Source: Streptomyces fumigatiscleroticus
Lineage (GTDB): Bacteria > Actinomycetota > Actinomycetes > Streptomycetales > Streptomycetaceae
Reading direction: 5' to 3'
Length of the DNA stretch: 64,000 bases
NCBI RefSeq assembly: GCF_014647975.1
Contig: NZ_BMQF01000001.1
Span: 310,001-374,000, forward strand
The notes beneath the pieces were generated by a model. That model had not been told where the DNA came from. It saw only the letters and a program-made list of their open reading frames with translations, and searched no databases. Made by a program: the position numbers and the translations under genes. Position 1 is the first letter of the stretch. The number at the start of each line of letters is the position of its first letter. This document shows positions 18,695-28,648 of this stretch, piece by piece.

Positions 18695-19441
18695 TCAGCG
18701 TTTGAGGGTGGCGGCGCTCGCGACCAGCACCGCGATCACGCAGCCGAGGATCAGCAGCGAGTCCCTGACGAACAGCCCGGTGACACCGTCGTGGGTGGCG
18801 GCCTCCCCCGCCGCCTGCACGGCGTAGGTCATGGGCATCAGCCTGGCCACGGCCGACAGGGCGCCGTACATGTCGTCGCGGGGCACGAACAGACCGCACA
18901 TCAGGAACTGCGGGAGCACACCGGCGGGCAGGAACTGCACCGCCTGGAACTCGTTGCGGGCGAAGGCGCTCACCAGCAGCCCCAGGGCCAGCCCCAGCAG
19001 GGCGCCCAGCATGGCGATGACCATCAGCAGATAGGCGGGGCCCTCGATGTCCAGGCCGAGCGGCCCCACGGCCAGCAAGGTGGACAGCACCGCCTGGAGC
19101 AGCGCCAGGACGGCGAAGGCCAGACTGTAGCCGAGCACCACGTCCAGCCGCCGGACCGGCATGGTCAGCAGCCGCTCGGCGGTTCCGGTGGTGCGTTCGC
19201 GCAGGGTCGACACCGAGGCCACCAGGTACATCACGATGACCGGGAAGATGCCGAAGACCTGCGGGCCGACCCGTTCGAAGACCGGCTCGGCGTCGTGGAA
19301 CATCAGCTTCAGCAGCACCATGAGCATGCAGGGGATGCCCAGCAGCAGGGCGGTGCTGCCGCGGTCGCGGGAGATCTGCTGGAGCACGCGGACCGCGGTG
19401 GCCCGGGTGATGGTGGGCGAGAACGGCAGCCGGTCACGCAT
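18695..19441 (-). CDS. ABC-2 type transporter permease
   Basis: 248 residues with six hydrophobic segments. The N-terminal STALLLGIPCMLMVLL and the loop ERTTGTAERLLTMPVRRLDVVLGY are the classic ABC-2 (NodJ/DrrB-like) signature. FLPAGVLPQFLMCGLFVPRDDMYGALSAVARLMPMTYAVQA near the C terminus is the family's other landmark (outlined). It forms an exporter with the ATPase encoded just upstream; the genes are 11 bp apart. Together they are a drug or antibiotic-type exporter pair and could export the terpenoid made by the flanking genes, an inference from position only. Confidence 0.9.
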   Translation of the reverse strand: MRDRLPFSPTITRATAVRVLQQISRDRGSTALLLGIPCMLMVLLKLMFHDAEPVFERVGPQVFGIFPVIVMYLVASVSTLRERTTGTAERLLTMPVRRLDVVLGYSLAFAVLALLQAVLSTLLAVGPLGLDIEGPAYLLMVIAMLGALLGLALGLLVSAFARNEFQAVQFLPAGVLPQFLMCGLFVPRDDMYGALSAVARLMPMTYAVQAAGEAATHDGVTGLFVRDSLLILGCVIAVLVASAATLKR

Positions 19442-19452
19442 ACGGGCGAGGC

Positions 19453-20328
19453 TCACCTCAGGGTGTCCGCGGCGAAGAAGGCCCGCTCGGCGTCGGGCGC
19501 CCCGGGCTGGTCGAGAAGCTGGGGCAGCAGGCAGTCCACGGCCGGGCCCTGCCGGGCCTGCGCCTCGGCCGCCGCGGCCGTACGGACCAGGTACAAGAAC
19601 GCCTCCTCCACATCCTCGCAGCCGGTGTGCTTCAGCAGCGTCTCCCGGTCCGCGCTGGCCAGCAGCCGTCCCGCCCGCATCAGCAGCAGCCGGTCGCAGC
19701 GGTCGGCCTCGTCCATGACATGGCTGGAGATCAGCAGCGTGGTGCCCCGCGCGGTCAGCCGCTCGAAGACCGTCCACAGCTCCCGCCGCACCATGGGGTC
19801 GAGCCCGACCGTCGGTTCGTCCATCACCAGCACGTCGGGCTCGTTGAGCAGGGCCACGGCCAGCGAGACCCGCGAGTACTGCCCGCCCGAGAGCCGGGCG
19901 ACCGTCCTGTCCGCGTACGACGCGAGGTCGACCTCCTTCACCACCCGCACCACGGCGTCCTCCCGCCGCCAGCCCCGCAGGCCGAGGGCGGCCGCGAAGT
20001 ACCGCAGGTTCTCCAGCACCGTCAGATCCGCGTAGACCGACGGCGCCTGGGTCACGTAGCCGACCCGGGTGCGCAGCCGCCAGGCGCCCGCGGCCTGGCC
20101 GAGGACCTGGACATGGCCGGCGTCGGGCTGCTGGACGCCGACGACGCAGCGCAGCAGCGTGGTCTTCCCGCAGCCGCTGGGGCCCAGCAGGCCGACGGTG
20201 CAGCCGCGTGGCACGGTGAAGCTGACGTGCTCCAGCACCGTGTGCGTGCCGCGTACGACCTCCAGTCCGTAGACGGCCACGGCCGGCAGATCGGCCGGGA
20301 GCGCTGTGCTGTGCTCGGTGTGCTGCAC
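19453..20328 (-). CDS. ABC transporter ATP-binding protein
   Basis: 291 residues, GTG start at 20328 with AGAGGA upstream. Walker A is GPSGCGKTT, the signature loop LSGGQYSRVSLA, Walker B VLVMDEPT with catalytic Glu, and the H-loop His in LLISSHVMDEADRCDRL. The C-terminal tail of about 70 residues is typical of DrrA/NodI-type exporter ATPases. It pairs with the permease encoded 11 bp downstream. A polyprenyl synthase gene precedes it on the same strand 125 bp away. Confidence 0.93.
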   Translation of the reverse strand: MQHTEHSTALPADLPAVAVYGLEVVRGTHTVLEHVSFTVPRGCTVGLLGPSGCGKTTLLRCVVGVQQPDAGHVQVLGQAAGAWRLRTRVGYVTQAPSVYADLTVLENLRYFAAALGLRGWRREDAVVRVVKEVDLASYADRTVARLSGGQYSRVSLAVALLNEPDVLVMDEPTVGLDPMVRRELWTVFERLTARGTTLLISSHVMDEADRCDRLLLMRAGRLLASADRETLLKHTGCEDVEEAFLYLVRTAAAAEAQARQGPAVDCLLPQLLDQPGAPDAERAFFAADTLR

Positions 20329-20453
20329 GGATCCTCTGCGTTTCCTCGGTTCGGGACCGCTGCGGGCGGGCGGGGACGCGACGGCCGCCACCGGGCGGAC
20401 ACCCCGCGCGTCGGCACCGCCGGGCCCGCCCGGCGACGGTGCGCAGCGGGGAG

Positions 20454-21497
20454 TCAGGACTCCCGCCGAGTCATCGCCCGGGCGATGTCGTGGAGCTGGC
20501 GGTAGGCCTCCGCGGTCGGCCGTGCGCAGGACAGGGACCGCAGCGCGGCCGCCAGTTGGACCCGCGCCTCCTGCTCGGCCGCCTCGCGCCCGCCGGCCTC
20601 CTCGACCAGCCGGCGGGCCAGGCCGACGTCGTGCTCCGTCAGCGGCCCCGGTGAGCGGTACAGGTCCCGCAGCCGTTCGGACGGCGGGCCGGTACCGGCC
20701 AGGGCGGCCACCACCGGCAGCGATTTCTTCCGTGCGGCCAGGTCGGCGCCGACCGGTTTGCCGCTGCGCGCCGTGCGTCCCCAGATGCCGAGCACGTCGT
20801 CGGCGCACTGGAAGGCCACTCCCAGTCCGCGCCCGAACTCCCGCAGCCCGCGCACCCGCTCCGCGTCCGCGCCGGCCAGCACGCCGCCCAGGGCACAGGC
20901 ACAGCCCATCAGCGCACCGGTCTTGCCCGCCGCCATGGCCAGGTACTGCGCCACCGAGACGTCCGCCGCCTTCTCGAACGCCACGTCGCGGCTCTGGCCC
21001 TCCACCAGCTCCAGCAGCGCGCCGACGAGTTCCTGCACGGCGGCGGCCGCCCGGCGCGGCGGTGCGTCCGCCAGTGCGCGCATCGCGGTCACCAGCAGCG
21101 CGTCGCCGGTCAGCACCGCCGCCGGGGTTCCGAACAGCGACCAGGCGGCCGGCCGGTGCCGGCGCAGTGTGTCGCCGTCGATGACGTCGTCGTGCAGCAG
21201 CGTGAAGTCGTGCACCAGCTCCACCGCCACCGCGCCCGGCACCGCGGCCGAGGCGTCCCCGCCGACGGCCACCGCCGAGAGCAGGGTCAGCGCGGGACGT
21301 ACCGTCTTGCCCCCACCGCTCCGCGCGGCCAGTGGTGTGCCGTCCGCCGCGCACCAGCCCCGGTGGTAGCGCGCCACCAGGCTCTCCGCCGCCGGCAGCG
21401 ACTCGACCGCCTTCCGCAGCGCCGGAAGCAGCACGTCGTCGACCCAGCCCAGCCGCGGGAACCCGCTCACCGGCGCCGGATCGGTGATCTGCGACAT
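20454..21497 (-). CDS. Polyprenyl diphosphate synthase (FPP/GGPP type)
   Basis: 347 residues. The first aspartate-rich motif HDDVIDGD (FARM) and the second CADDVLG (SARM) are both present, with GGGKTVRPALTLL upstream and AAGKTGALMGCAC between. These mark an IspA/GGPS-like enzyme that condenses isopentenyl diphosphate with allylic diphosphate. Chain length is not readable with certainty, but Phe/Leu residues before the FARM favour C15-C20. The start at ATG 21497 follows GAGGAG. It could feed the terpene cyclase at 16520. Confidence 0.9.
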   Translation of the reverse strand: MSQITDPAPVSGFPRLGWVDDVLLPALRKAVESLPAAESLVARYHRGWCAADGTPLAARSGGGKTVRPALTLLSAVAVGGDASAAVPGAVAVELVHDFTLLHDDVIDGDTLRRHRPAAWSLFGTPAAVLTGDALLVTAMRALADAPPRRAAAAVQELVGALLELVEGQSRDVAFEKAADVSVAQYLAMAAGKTGALMGCACALGGVLAGADAERVRGLREFGRGLGVAFQCADDVLGIWGRTARSGKPVGADLAARKKSLPVVAALAGTGPPSERLRDLYRSPGPLTEHDVGLARRLVEEAGGREAAEQEARVQLAAALRSLSCARPTAEAYRQLHDIARAMTRRES

Positions 21498-21531
21498 GCG
21501 CTGCTCCTCACGAAGACAGGAATCCGAAGAC

Positions 21532-21553
21532 GGCAACCAGTCAATCGGTTGCC
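21532..21553. promoter_or_regulatory. Inverted repeat upstream of the polyprenyl synthase
   Basis: ggcaacc-agtcaatc-ggttgcc, 35 bp before the polyprenyl synthase start. The spacing suits an operator in the leader or promoter. No regulator family was recognised. Confidence 0.35.
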
Positions 21554-21772
21554 GTGCCGCGCTCCCGGGCCGCGGCACACGGCCCGGCCGAAGATCACTG
21601 GTGCGGCCCAGCCCCATGACGATGCACCCAGCCGACAATCAGGCCGCCGCCCCGCCGCGCCCACGGCCCCGGTCCCGCCCGGTCCTGCTCCATCTCCCGC
21701 CGCTGCCCGCCCCGTTGACGCACCCGCCCCGCGCCGGCGGGACGCGGGGCGGCCGTCGGGGTGCCGTACCGC

Positions 21773-22762
21773 TCAGCGGCGCGGCGGGTTACCGCGCGGC
21801 ATGATGGTGGCGTTGGGCAGCGCGGGGGCGGGCAGGCGCTCCCCGGGATAGCCCTCGACGGCGCCGAAGCGGTCGGAGGAGTTCTGCCACTCCTCCCGGG
21901 CCCGGGCGATGTCCTCGTGGTCACGGCCGATGAAGTTCCACCACATGACGATCTCCTCCTCGAACGGGGTGCCGCCGAGCAGGACCGTCCGGGCGGCGTC
22001 CCCGGACTCGTTGACCAGCGTCAGCGTGTCGGTGCCGGGCGCCGGACAGCCCAGTTCGGCGGGGCGCAGCGGGGTTCCGGCCAGCCGCACCTGCCCCTGG
22101 TCGACGAGGAGGCCGTGCTCGAAGTCCGGGTCGACGGCGAGGGTGAGCGTGGCGTGCGGCGGGAGCAGGATCTCGGCGCCGAGCAGCGGAGTGAAGGTGC
22201 GTACCGGAGAGGTGTGTCCGGCGAGCGAGCCCAGGAAGACCCTGATCTCGGCGCCGTCGACCACCGCGGGCTCGGGCACGTGGTGCTGGAAGTCGCGTCC
22301 GGTGTTCCGGTGCTCCTCGGGCAGCGCCACCCAGAGCTGGACGCCGTGCAGCACGGTGGTGCGCGGGGTGGAGACCTCGGAGTGGCAGATGCCGTGTCCG
22401 CCGGTCATCAGGTTGAGCTCGCCCGGCCGGACCCAGGCGTGGCTGCCCAGGCTGTCGCGGTGCTCGATCTCGCCGCTGAACAGCCAGCTCACCGTCTGGA
22501 GTCCGGTGTGCGGATGCGGTGCGACGTCCATGCCGCCCGTCCCGGCGACGTCGTCGGGGCCGTAGTGGTCGGCGAAGCACCAGGCGCCGATGAGGGTGCG
22601 GGCCCGCTGCGGCAGGGTGCGCCGTACGGTCATCGCCCGCGGGCCGCCCAGCGGTACGTCGCGCGGCGGGAGCACCTCGACGCGCGGTTGCGGCGCCGGC
22701 CGTTCCCCGCCCGCCGGAGCTCCGCAGCGCACCGCGGCCGGCTCTGCCTCGACGTTGCTCAC
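21773..22762 (-). CDS. Pirin-family protein
   Basis: 329 residues. The N-terminal cupin has the pirin metal pattern: MDVAPHPHTGLQTVSWLFSGEIEHRDSLGS (in outline) with HPH and the later His/Glu of GHGICHSE. The C-terminal cupin ends PFEEEIVMWWNFIGRDHEDIARAREEW, the usual pirin tail. Bacterial pirins act as quercetinase-like dioxygenases or redox-sensing co-regulators. GTG 22762 is preceded by GGAAGG. It is divergent from the AhpD-like gene with a 72-bp AT-rich promoter region, an arrangement often seen in oxidative-stress pairs. Confidence 0.92.
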   Translation of the reverse strand: MSNVEAEPAAVRCGAPAGGERPAPQPRVEVLPPRDVPLGGPRAMTVRRTLPQRARTLIGAWCFADHYGPDDVAGTGGMDVAPHPHTGLQTVSWLFSGEIEHRDSLGSHAWVRPGELNLMTGGHGICHSEVSTPRTTVLHGVQLWVALPEEHRNTGRDFQHHVPEPAVVDGAEIRVFLGSLAGHTSPVRTFTPLLGAEILLPPHATLTLAVDPDFEHGLLVDQGQVRLAGTPLRPAELGCPAPGTDTLTLVNESGDAARTVLLGGTPFEEEIVMWWNFIGRDHEDIARAREEWQNSSDRFGAVEGYPGERLPAPALPNATIMPRGNPPRR

Positions 22763-22834
22763 TGTGGACCGCCTTCCACCGCAATGATATTTTCGAGTTC
22801 AACAATCACGGCGTGATCATAGGGGGGTTCCGGG

Positions 22835-23344
22835 TTGAGCAGTCGGGTCACGCCGGCCGAGGGGCGGCGGGTCTTCGTCGACAAACAGAGCCCGAAGGCC
22901 TATCACGCGCTGGCGCAGACCTCCCAGGCGGTCCGCGCGGTGGCCGCCGAGGCGGGGATCGGCCGGGCTCTGGTGGAGCTGATCAACCTGCGGGTCTCGC
23001 AGATCAACGGCTGTGCCTACTGCCTCGACGTGCACACGCGGGCCGCCCTGCGCGCGGGCGAGACCACGCAGCGGCTCGGCGTGCTGGCGGCCTGGCGGGA
23101 CACCGAGCTGTTCACGGCCACGGAACGCGCGGCGCTGGCGCTGGCGGAGGTGACCACCGAGCTGTCCGACGCCGACGCGCGGGACGCCGCCTACGACGCC
23201 GCCCGGCAGGTGCTCACGGACGACCAGATCTCCGCGGTGATCTGGGTGGCCGTCACCATCAACGCGTTCAACCGGGTCTCGATTCTCAGCCGGCATCCGG
23301 TCCGGCCCGGTCACGGCGACGGCGCGGGCACCGCGGCCCGGTGA
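22835..23344 (+). CDS. Carboxymuconolactone decarboxylase / AhpD-family protein
   Basis: 169 residues, TTG start at 22835 with GGGGGG upstream. The redox motif CAYCLDVHT (C-x-x-C followed by His) sits at about 60 and matches the AhpD-like peroxidase/reductase branch. The surrounding RAVAAEAGIGRALVELINLRVSQINGC is typical. The partner lipoyl system is not in the window. It is likely to act in peroxide or organic hydroperoxide defence, divergently transcribed from pirin. Confidence 0.92.
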   Translation: MSSRVTPAEGRRVFVDKQSPKAYHALAQTSQAVRAVAAEAGIGRALVELINLRVSQINGCAYCLDVHTRAALRAGETTQRLGVLAAWRDTELFTATERAALALAEVTTELSDADARDAAYDAARQVLTDDQISAVIWVAVTINAFNRVSILSRHPVRPGHGDGAGTAAR

Positions 23345-24301
23345 CACACCGGACGGGCGCGGCACGAGGCCTCCAGGTCATGCGCCTGACGCGTGATCCG
23401 GACGCCGCGTCCGCCCCGGGATGACCGGCGACCGGCACGGCGCCGGCCCGCGAGGGGCCGGCCGGTGAAGGGTCGGCCGGTGAAGGGTCGGCCGGTGAAG
23501 GGTCAGCCGGTGAAGGGTCAGCCGGTAAAGGGTCGGCCGGTGAAGGGTCGGCCGGCCGCCGTCGCATATCCCGGCGACCGGCACGGCGCCGGCCCGCCGC
23601 GTCCGCGGGGTGCCCCGCCCTCCGCCGTGCCGGACGGAATCACCGGTGGCCGCCGACCGCCGGCATCCGTCGGGCCGGCCCGACGGCGACAGACCGGCAC
23701 TCCCGGCCCGGCGCTCCGCCGTGTTCCGTACGTCCCCCGGCTCCGTGCCGCCGGACGGCCGGGGCGTCCGGCTCCGGCAGCGGGGTGCCGCAGTCGCGGC
23801 ACACCTGGAGGGCGTCCGTGCACTCCGGCTCGCCCGGTGCTCTCCCGCGTCGCGCACCACCGGGCGCCTCCGGCGGGCGCGCCAGGATCCCGCCGGGCAG
23901 CGCCCCCTCCGCTCCACCGGCCGCCCGGCGACGGCGGCGACGGCGGCGGCCGTCGCGCCCCGGACGCGGACCGCGGCTGCGCCCACGTCCCCGGGGCCGC
24001 CGGAGCGGGTGTCCGTGCGGGGCGTCCACCGGTCGTCCGGGACGGCGACGCCGGTGTGCCGGCCCGCCGCCCGCCGCACCGGGAGCCCGGCGGCCGTGCC
24101 CGGCCGTACGACCACGCCGTCCTCCTCGGCTCGGCCGCGCGCTCCCGCCCGCCCGCAGGGTGCGCGGCCCGGCGCTCCCCCCGTCCGGGAACGGACGGCG
24201 GGGCGGCACCGGGCGTGGCGCAGGACACGTGTCACCGCCGATTACGCACACCGGTACGGAGGGAAAAAGATCATTCCGCTCGTGATCGCCGTGAAGGGAG
24301 C
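23345..24301. other. Repeat-rich spacer, possibly with a decayed gene
   Basis: 957 bp without a credible intact gene. The first part contains the 15-bp minisatellite and its flanking direct repeats. On the minus strand at about 23745-23815, a short stretch with strong third-position bias encodes a zinc-ribbon-like CRDCGTPLPEPDAP. It lacks a start and merges into poor-quality sequence, so a decayed gene fragment is possible. The last 10 bp supply the P450 ribosome site. Confidence 0.45.
23425..23597. repeat. 15-bp minisatellite flanked by 27-bp direct repeats
   Basis: The unit gccggtgaagggtc(g/a) occurs six times from 23461 to 23550. Unit 5 has one substitution (ggtaaag). The 27-bp sequence starting ccggcgaccggcacggcgcc flanks the array at 23425-23451 and 23571-23597, in the same orientation. 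The period is divisible by three but no surrounding gene is credible. Confidence 0.85.
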
Positions 24302-25651
24302 ATGACCTCCGTGACACTCACAGCGCCTCCCCCCATACCCAGGGCCGCCGGATCACTTCCGTTCCTGGGGCACGCGCTGCACCTGGTACGCGACAATCTC
24401 GGTTTCATCGCCTCGCTCCGCCGGGCCTACGGCCCCCTCGTCGAGATCACCCTGCAACCCGGGACGCGGACGGTCGTCGTCCAGGATCCCGCCCTGATCA
24501 GGACCATGCTGGTGGACCTCGGCCCGAGCCTGGACAAGGGCAGGTTCTTCGAGAAGATGGGCCAGCTGCTGGGCGACTCCGTCGTCACGGCCGCCGGTCA
24601 GACCCATGTCCGCAAGCGGCGGCAGCTCCAGCCGGCGTTCACCCACGACAAGATCGCCCGGTATGTCGACGTGATGCGCGAGGAGGCGGCCGCCGCGGTC
24701 GCCGGCTGGCGGCCGGGCCGACGGCTCGACGTGCGCGAGGCGATGGTCGGGCTGTCCCTGTCCATGCTGGCCAGGACCGTCTTCTCGGGCAGCCTCGACG
24801 ACACCGCCTTCCGGCGGCTGCGCCGCGATCTGTCGGTGGTGATGAACGGCGTCGGCGCCCGTGTCATGCTGCCCGACTGGGCCGAGCGGCTGCCGCTCCC
24901 CGTCAACCGCCGCTTCGACCGGGCCCGCGACGCGGTGCGGGCCACCGTCGACCGGGCCGTCACCGAGCTGAAGGCCTCCGGGCACGACACCGGGGACATG
25001 CTGTCGATGCTGCTGCGCGCCGAGGACGAGGAGACCGGCCGGCCGCTGACCGGGCACCAGATCTGCTCCGAGATCCTCACCCTGGCCGTGGCGGGCACGG
25101 AGACCACGGCCTCGGTGCTCTCCTGGGTGCTGTACGAACTCGCCCGCGATCCCGGCATCGAGGCCCGGGTCCTGGCCGAGCTGGAGGAGGTCCTCGGCGA
25201 CCGTCCGGTGGCCTTCGCCGACCTGGAACGGCTTTCCTACCTCAACCGGGTCGTCACCGAGACCTTCCGGCTGCACCACACCGGCTGGCTCGTCACCCGG
25301 CGCACCGCCACCGAGACCCGGCTGGGCCGGTGGACCCTGCCGGCCGGCACCGAACTCGCCTACTGCCAGCACGCCCTGCACCGGGACCCCGAACTCTTCC
25401 CCGACCCGCTGACGTTCGACCCGGACCGCTGGCGGGACGGCCCCCCGCCGCCCGGGTTCCTTCCCTTCGGCGCGGGCAGGCACAAGTGCATCGGTGACCG
25501 GTTCGCCGTGACCGAGCTGCTCACCGCGCTCGCGACGATCCTGCGCGAGGTCCGGCTCGTACTGGATCCCGGACAGACCGTCAGGCCCGTGGCGCGGGCG
25601 ACCGTACGGCCCCGGACCCTGCTCATGACCGTAAGGCGCCGCACCGGCTGA
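24302..25651 (+). CDS. Cytochrome P450
   Basis: 449 residues, ATG 24302 with GAAGGGAG before it. The oxygen-binding I-helix motif AGTETT is at 264-269, ExxR (ETFR) at 320-323, and the haem-binding loop FGAGRHKCIG at 389-398 with the axial Cys at 396. The N terminus (RAAGSLPFLGHALHLVRDNLGF) and overall layout resemble terpenoid-oxidising P450s of Streptomyces. It is therefore a candidate oxygenase for the product of the terpene cyclase 6.7 kb upstream. No dedicated ferredoxin is adjacent. A ferredoxin-NADP reductase is encoded at 46613. Confidence 0.93.
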   Translation: MTSVTLTAPPPIPRAAGSLPFLGHALHLVRDNLGFIASLRRAYGPLVEITLQPGTRTVVVQDPALIRTMLVDLGPSLDKGRFFEKMGQLLGDSVVTAAGQTHVRKRRQLQPAFTHDKIARYVDVMREEAAAAVAGWRPGRRLDVREAMVGLSLSMLARTVFSGSLDDTAFRRLRRDLSVVMNGVGARVMLPDWAERLPLPVNRRFDRARDAVRATVDRAVTELKASGHDTGDMLSMLLRAEDEETGRPLTGHQICSEILTLAVAGTETTASVLSWVLYELARDPGIEARVLAELEEVLGDRPVAFADLERLSYLNRVVTETFRLHHTGWLVTRRTATETRLGRWTLPAGTELAYCQHALHRDPELFPDPLTFDPDRWRDGPPPPGFLPFGAGRHKCIGDRFAVTELLTALATILREVRLVLDPGQTVRPVARATVRPRTLLMTVRRRTG

Positions 25652-25793
25652 CCGCCCGCCCGGGGCGGCGGGACCGTGCCGTCCCCCTGCCCCGGGCGCG
25701 GCCCCGCGCGTCCCTCGCATGCCCGCCACTGGTGGCGGCCCTTCTTCTCCCCTGGTGACGCTGATACCGCACCACCCGAGAGAAGGAGACGCC

Positions 25794-26018
25794 ATGAAGA
25801 AGTCGCCGTACGCCCTGGCCGCGGTGGCGGCCGTGGCCGTGCTGTCCGCCCCGCCGGCGGTGGCCGCGGCCGGCCCGGCGCGCATGCCCCTGGACATCAC
25901 CGCCCGGCAGTGCATCCAGGGCGGCGGCATCATCATCATCTCCGCGAACGGCACGGGGGCCGACGGATACGTCAAGTTCTGCCAGGGCGGCACCCACGAC
26001 GGCGAGACGATCGTCTGA
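25794..26018 (+). CDS. Small secreted protein with one cysteine pair
   Basis: 74 residues from ATG 25794 with GAAGGAG upstream. Residues 1-26 are a signal peptide (MKKSPYALAAVAAVAVLSAPPAVAAA). The mature part has two Cys, in ARQCIQGGG and VKFCQGG, likely one disulfide, with the strand IIIISANG between. It resembles a family of small exported streptomycete proteins without a known role. It is followed by GCCG-CCCAC-CGGC-TTTTTT, a short hairpin with a T run at about 26030-26046. Confidence 0.75.
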   Translation: MKKSPYALAAVAAVAVLSAPPAVAAAGPARMPLDITARQCIQGGGIIIISANGTGADGYVKFCQGGTHDGETIV

Positions 26019-26371
26019 GACCGCGGCCGCCCACCGGCTTTTTTCGCATGCCTTGAGTCCGGACCCCTGGGTACGCGCATACAGCGGTCGGAGCGGACGG
26101 GCGAAAGGGAGCGGACGGCGTGGACGACGATCACCCGCCCGGTTCACGTGGCATGCGCCTCATCGCCCGCCGTGAAAGGTTCAAGGGGCCCATGCCCGTA
26201 TGAGGGCTTTTCCGACGGCCGTTCCGGCAGGCCGAGCCCGGACGCGGCTCGCGACCACCGGCCGCACCCTGCGCACGCGCCGGGACGGTGCGGGAGCAGC
26301 AGCCACATCCGACAGTCCGACACCCGCGGCCGCGGCGACCGTGGCCGGGTCAGAAGCGGAGGAACCCTACG
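26019..26371. other. Catalase upstream region
   Basis: 353 bp. The first 30 bp contain a short hairpin followed by six T. CCTGGGTACGCG at 26066-26077 contains a SigB-like GGGTAC but no GTT at the correct spacing. At 26179, GTT-N14-CCGTAT is a weaker SigB-like match. Either could drive the catalase gene. Confidence 0.35.
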
Positions 26372-28648
26372 ATGAGCGAGTCCAACCCCCTGAAGCGGGC
26401 GGCCCAGAAGGTCACCGACACCGTGCAGGAGGCCGTGACCGGGTCCGAGGAGAAGATCCCCGGCGTACCGAACTCCGTCCCGCCCTCCGTCGAGGAGCCG
26501 ACCACGCCCCGGGAGCCGCTGCCGCCGAAGCCGGACCAGTCCGGCCCGGCCACCATGTCGCCGACCGGCCAGGCCACCGGCGTCGACCAGGCGCAGGTGG
26601 CCCAGGGCGACGCCTATCTCACCACCGCGCAGGGCGCCCGGCTGTACGACACCGACCACTCGCTCAAGGCCGGTCCGCGGGGACCCGTGCTGCTCCAGGA
26701 CCACCATCTGCGCGAGAAGGTCATGCACTTCGACCACGAGCGCATCCCGGAGCGCGTGGTCCACGCCCGCGGCGCGGGCGCGCACGGCGTCTTCCGCGGC
26801 TACGGCACGGCGGCCTCCGTCACCAAGGCGGCGTTCCTGGCCAAGGACGTGGAGACGGAGGTGTTCGTGCGCTTCTCCACGGTGGTCGGCTCCCGCGGCT
26901 CGGCCGACACGGTGCGCGACACCCGGGGCTTCGCGACGAAGTTCTACACCAGCGAGGGCGTCTTCGACCTGGTCGGCAACAACATCCCGGTCTTCTTCAT
27001 CCAGGACGCGATCAAGTTCCCCGACGTCATCCACGCCGCCAAGCCGCACCCCGACCGGGAGATCCCGCAGGCGCAGAGCGCCCACGACACCTTCTGGGAC
27101 TTCGTCTCGCTGCACACCGAGGCGACCCACCACACCATCTTCTTCATGGGCGACCGCGGCATCCCGCGCTCCTACCGGATGATGGAGGGCTTCGGCGTCC
27201 ACACCTTCCGGCTGGTCAACGCCGCGGGCGAGACGACGCTGGTGAAGTTCCACTGGAAGCCCAAGCTGGGCGTGCACTCCCTGGTGTGGGAGGAGGCGCA
27301 GCTCATCAACGGCGTCGACCCGGACTTCCACCGCCGGGACCTGGCCGACGCCATCGAGGCGGGTGCCTACCCCCAGTGGGAGCTGGGCATCCAGACCTTC
27401 CCCGACACCCCGGACCAGACCTTCGAGGGCATCGACCTGCTGGACCCGACGAACCTCGTCCCCGAGGAGCTCGCGCCCGTGCAGCCGATCGGGCTGATGA
27501 CCCTCAACCGCAACCCGTCGAACTACTTCGCCGAGACCGAGCAGGTCGCCTTCCACGTCGGCCATCTCGTCCCCGGCATCGACATCACCGACGACCCTCT
27601 GCTCGCCGGGCGCCTCTTCTCCTACCTGGACACCCAGATCACCCGGCTGGCCGGCCCCAACTTCCCGCAGCTTCCCATCAACCGCCCGCACAGCCCGGTC
27701 AACGACATGCTGCGCGACGGTTTCCACCAGTCGGCCGTGCACCGGGGTGTGGCGCCGTACCGGCCCAACTCCCTCGACGGCGGCTGCCCGTTCCTGGCCG
27801 GGGCGGACACCGGGGCGTACATCGAGACGCCGGTCAAGGTCCCGGAGGCGCGGAAGGTGCGGGAGGCCCCCGAGTCCTTCGCGGACCACTTCAGCCAGCC
27901 CCGCCGGTTCTGGCTCAGCATGAGCCCGATCGAGCGGGAGCACATCATCGGCGCCTACACCTTCGAACTCGGCAAGTGCTACGAACAGGCGATCAAGGAG
28001 CGCCAGTTGCAGGTGCTGGCCAACATCGACCCCGAGCTGTGCTCCCGGGTCGCCGAGGGACTCGGTCTGCCGGCCCCCGAGCCCACCGTGCCCCTGGCCG
28101 ACGTCGAGCCCAGTCCGGCGCTGTCCCAGGTCGGCAAGGTCTGGCCCACGGAGGGCAGGATCATCGGCATCGTCGCCGGGCCGGACGGCGACCTGGACGG
28201 CGTACGGGCGGTGCGCCGGGCGGTGTCGCAGGCGGGCATGGTCCCGCTGGTGATCGCGCCCACCGGCGGCATGCTCGGCACGGGCGGCGACGCGGTCCCG
28301 GTGCAGCGCACGTTCGTCACCGCCCGGTCCGTCGAGTTCGACGCGGTGCTGGTGGCCGGTGCGCCCGCCGTGGGCAGCGACGCCTACGGCGCCCGCGACG
28401 CCAAGGCCTTCCCCACGGTCGCGACGACGCCCTGCGACCCCCGGGTCACCCTGCTGGTGAACGAGGCCTACCGGCACGGCAAGGCGGTCGGCGCCTGGGC
28501 GGGCGGCGACGCCGTGCTCTCCATGGCCGCCGTGCCCACCGACGCGCCCGGCGTGGTGGTCGCCGACAGCGGCACCTCCGCCCTGGAGCAGGTCACCCGC
28601 CTGCTGGGCGCGCACCGCGTCTGGGAGCGGTTCCCCAGCACCGTCTGA
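26372..28648 (+). CDS. katE: Large-subunit catalase (HPII type)
   Basis: 758 residues, typical of clade 2 catalases (about 750), twice the length of small-subunit enzymes. The N-terminal extension of about 70 residues precedes the barrel. The active-site His is in [12 protein letters not shown]. The [29 protein letters not shown] region and the Asn of [14 protein letters not shown] follow (outlined). The proximal haem Tyr is in [17 protein letters not shown]. Residues about 600-758 form the flavodoxin-like C-terminal domain ([18 protein letters not shown]...). It converts hydrogen peroxide to water and oxygen. ATG 26372 has GCGGAGGA upstream. Such catalases are often SigB-dependent. Confidence 0.95.
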   Translation: MSESNPLKRAAQKVTDTVQEAVTGSEEKIPGVPNSVPPSVEEPTTPREPLPPKPDQSGPATMSPTGQATGVDQAQVAQGDAYLTTAQGARLYDTDHSLKAGPRGPVLLQDHHLREKVMHFDHERIPERVVHARGAGAHGVFRGYGTAASVTKAAFLAKDVETEVFVRFSTVVGSRGSADTVRDTRGFATKFYTSEGVFDLVGNNIPVFFIQDAIKFPDVIHAAKPHPDREIPQAQSAHDTFWDFVSLHTEATHHTIFFMGDRGIPRSYRMMEGFGVHTFRLVNAAGETTLVKFHWKPKLGVHSLVWEEAQLINGVDPDFHRRDLADAIEAGAYPQWELGIQTFPDTPDQTFEGIDLLDPTNLVPEELAPVQPIGLMTLNRNPSNYFAETEQVAFHVGHLVPGIDITDDPLLAGRLFSYLDTQITRLAGPNFPQLPINRPHSPVNDMLRDGFHQSAVHRGVAPYRPNSLDGGCPFLAGADTGAYIETPVKVPEARKVREAPESFADHFSQPRRFWLSMSPIEREHIIGAYTFELGKCYEQAIKERQLQVLANIDPELCSRVAEGLGLPAPEPTVPLADVEPSPALSQVGKVWPTEGRIIGIVAGPDGDLDGVRAVRRAVSQAGMVPLVIAPTGGMLGTGGDAVPVQRTFVTARSVEFDAVLVAGAPAVGSDAYGARDAKAFPTVATTPCDPRVTLLVNEAYRHGKAVGAWAGGDAVLSMAAVPTDAPGVVVADSGTSALEQVTRLLGAHRVWERFPSTV

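Noticed and set aside
23461..23550. CRISPR array
   Set aside because: Units of 15 bp without spacers: a minisatellite.
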